DNA from: a virus
Direction: 5' to 3' (one strand)
DNA: 37,352 nucleotides
Virus record (IMG/VR): IMGVR_UViG_3300046616_000099
Span: 1-37,352 of that record
Shown: positions 36,705-37,352 of the stretch, piece after piece
Layout: each line of letters opens with the position of its first letter
Numbering within the stretch: position 1 is the first letter of the stretch
Made by a program: the position numbers and the translations under genes
The notes under the pieces: generated by a model
Told to the model about the DNA's origin: nothing
The model's database searches: none
Seen by the model: only the letters and a program-made list of their open reading frames with translations

Positions 36705-37352
36705 TTTCAAGTACTCCATCATCGACTTCATCGGCAGGCGCCGGGGTGCCGAACAGCAGGCGCTTCGCCTCGGCGCTGTTGGCTGCGTTCTGTTCGGCGA
36801 CCGACTTGCCGGCGGCGGGCTGGCCAGCAACGGCGCCAGGCTTCGGGGTCAGCGGGTTGCGCTGCATGCGTTCGGCCAGCGTGTTCCACTTCTCGCGCAG
36901 CTTGGCCGGCGACTGGATATTCGCGCACCAGAACGAATCCTTTTTGGCCCACAGGAACAGCTCGCACACTTCGGCATGCGTGCGGCCGTCGATCTCGCGC
37001 ATCAAGCGGATTTCATTGGCCCACACGTCGAAGTTCGCCGCTCGAGCGGTCGGGTTCACCTTGCGCACCAGGTCGAACATCCAGCGCGCCGCCTTGTAGT
37101 CGTCATCAGTTCCATGATGCTTTTTCGCCGTTTTCCCAGGGGTTGGGTTAACTGGTGGTTCATCTGATGATTCAGTGATGGTTATGGGTGCGGAATCTGC
37201 GGGGGTGGGGTGCGGATTCTGCGGGGGGGGTGGTGCGAAATCTGCGGGGGGGTGGTGCAGAATCTGCACCCCGCAAATTTTGCTCCCGTCGATCTGGTAG
37301 AGCGTGCTGCGGCCGGTCCTGAATTCACGGCGCACAATGCCCAGCTTCTCGA
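36697..37352 (-). CDS. O-like replication initiator, C-terminal part (runs off window end)
   Basis: This frame enters from the window's right edge and continues the 1-300 piece. Residues 88-114 of the joined protein are encoded by four iterons and form a Pro-rich linker (HHPPADFAPPPPQNPHPTPADS). Residues 144-225 form a helical domain (YKAARWMFDLVRKVNPTARAANFD and YVCELFLWAKKDSFWCANIQSPAKLREKW in outline), a pattern common in phage O-like proteins and probably the contact surface for the P-like partner. The stop overlaps the P-like start. The protein would open the origin inside its own gene and recruit the helicase loader. Confidence 0.85.
   Translation of the reverse strand, partial: EKLGIVRREFRTGRSTLYQIDGSKICGVQILHHPPADFAPPPPQNPHPTPADSAPITITESSDEPPVNPTPGKTAKKHHGTDDDYKAARWMFDLVRKVNPTARAANFDVWANEIRLMREIDGRTHAEVCELFLWAKKDSFWCANIQSPAKLREKWNTLAERMQRNPLTPKPGAVAGQPAAGKSVAEQNAANSAEAKRLLFGTPAPADEVDDGVLENA
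37188..37267. repeat. Four iterons: candidate replication origin inside O-like gene
   Basis: The 13-mer GTGCGRAWTCTGC occurs at 37188, 37210, 37233 and 37255 (the fourth as GTGCAGAATCTGC), spaced 22, 23 and 22 bp, about two helical turns, with G-runs between. The last two copies recur at 3-15 and 25-37 because of the terminal repeat. Below 37188 the sequence turns AT-richer (37100-37187), as in the lambda origin, where four iterons and an AT-rich block lie in gene O. Confidence 0.8.
37231..37352. repeat. Terminal direct repeat, right copy
   Basis: Exact copy of bases 1-122, marking the circle joint. It lies in the middle of the iteron array, where short repeats are likely to have determined the assembly breakpoint. 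Confidence 0.95.

Noticed and set aside
1-37352. Diversity-generating retroelement, because a podovirus with a tailspike suggested one
   Set aside because: No reverse transcriptase and no template/variable repeat pair were seen.
1-37352. CRISPR array or tRNA genes
   Set aside because: No regularly spaced repeats other than the four iterons, and no cloverleaf with a T-loop was recognised.
37231-37352. Genuine T7-style packaged terminal repeat
   Set aside because: The repeat is short, lies within a gene, and restores its frame; a P22-like headful phage is expected to be circularly permuted.

Overview
The window is one complete circular or terminally redundant phage genome. Bases 1-122 recur exactly at 37231-37352, so the unit is about 37,230 bp and the window edges cut through a replication gene. 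The sequence is GC-rich, almost fully coding, with tight ATGA/GTGA/TGATG gene junctions. The head genes are of the P22 kind: a portal of about 700 aa, a P22-type coat, a packaged-DNA stabilisation protein like gp10, ejection proteins and a tailspike, with no tail tube, sheath or tape measure. It is therefore a short-tailed (podovirus-like) phage of a Gram-negative host. A Burkholderiales host such as Oxalobacteraceae is my guess from GC content and gene flavour only. I see no integrase and no full-length CI-type repressor.

Layout: (1) A leftward early/replication operon runs from a divergent control region at 6275-6456 down to base 1 and, through the circle joint, to 35686. It encodes a small HTH protein, a GIY-YIG nuclease, a DUF1367-like protein, a C5 DNA methyltransferase with eight internal repeats, a DUF1364 protein, RusA, a small gene split by an inserted element, an O-like initiator holding four iterons, a P-like helicase-loader candidate and a 68-aa HTH protein. 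It ends at an intrinsic terminator (35581-35620). (2) A rightward operon (6457-15719) holds a recombination module (PD-(D/E)XK nuclease with four Fe-S-type cysteines, RecT, a companion protein, an SMC/RecN-like ATPase, a DEDDh exonuclease) with an HNH endonuclease gene wedged in. Small accessory genes follow, including a two-domain protein ending in a Tad2 (DUF2829) anti-Thoeris domain. (3) A leftward late operon (35419 to 15890) starts at a good sigma-70-like promoter (35449-35477). It runs through terminase, a GNAT-like protein, portal, scaffold, coat, a small coat-adjacent protein, an adaptor, an Asp/Asn-hydroxylase-like enzyme with a GNAT enzyme, ejection proteins, a gp10-like protein, a needle-like protein, tailspike, holin, endolysin and a lipoprotein, and stops at a terminator (15829-15862).

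The most striking observation is at 1038-2128. A 1,091-bp segment carrying only one gene, a DUF5131 (phage Gp37/Gp68) three-cysteine protein, is bounded by 25-bp imperfect terminal inverted repeats and an exact 8-bp target-site duplication (GGTATTTC). Removing the segment and one copy of the duplication restores an uninterrupted 116-codon reading frame of a small cysteine-rich phage protein. This looks like a recent transposition of a minimal element whose only cargo is DUF5131, with no recognisable transposase.

No stretch longer than 300 bases lacks a gene. The largest gaps are 35420-35685 (late promoter plus terminator), 6275-6456 (divergent control region) and 15720-15889 (convergent terminator).
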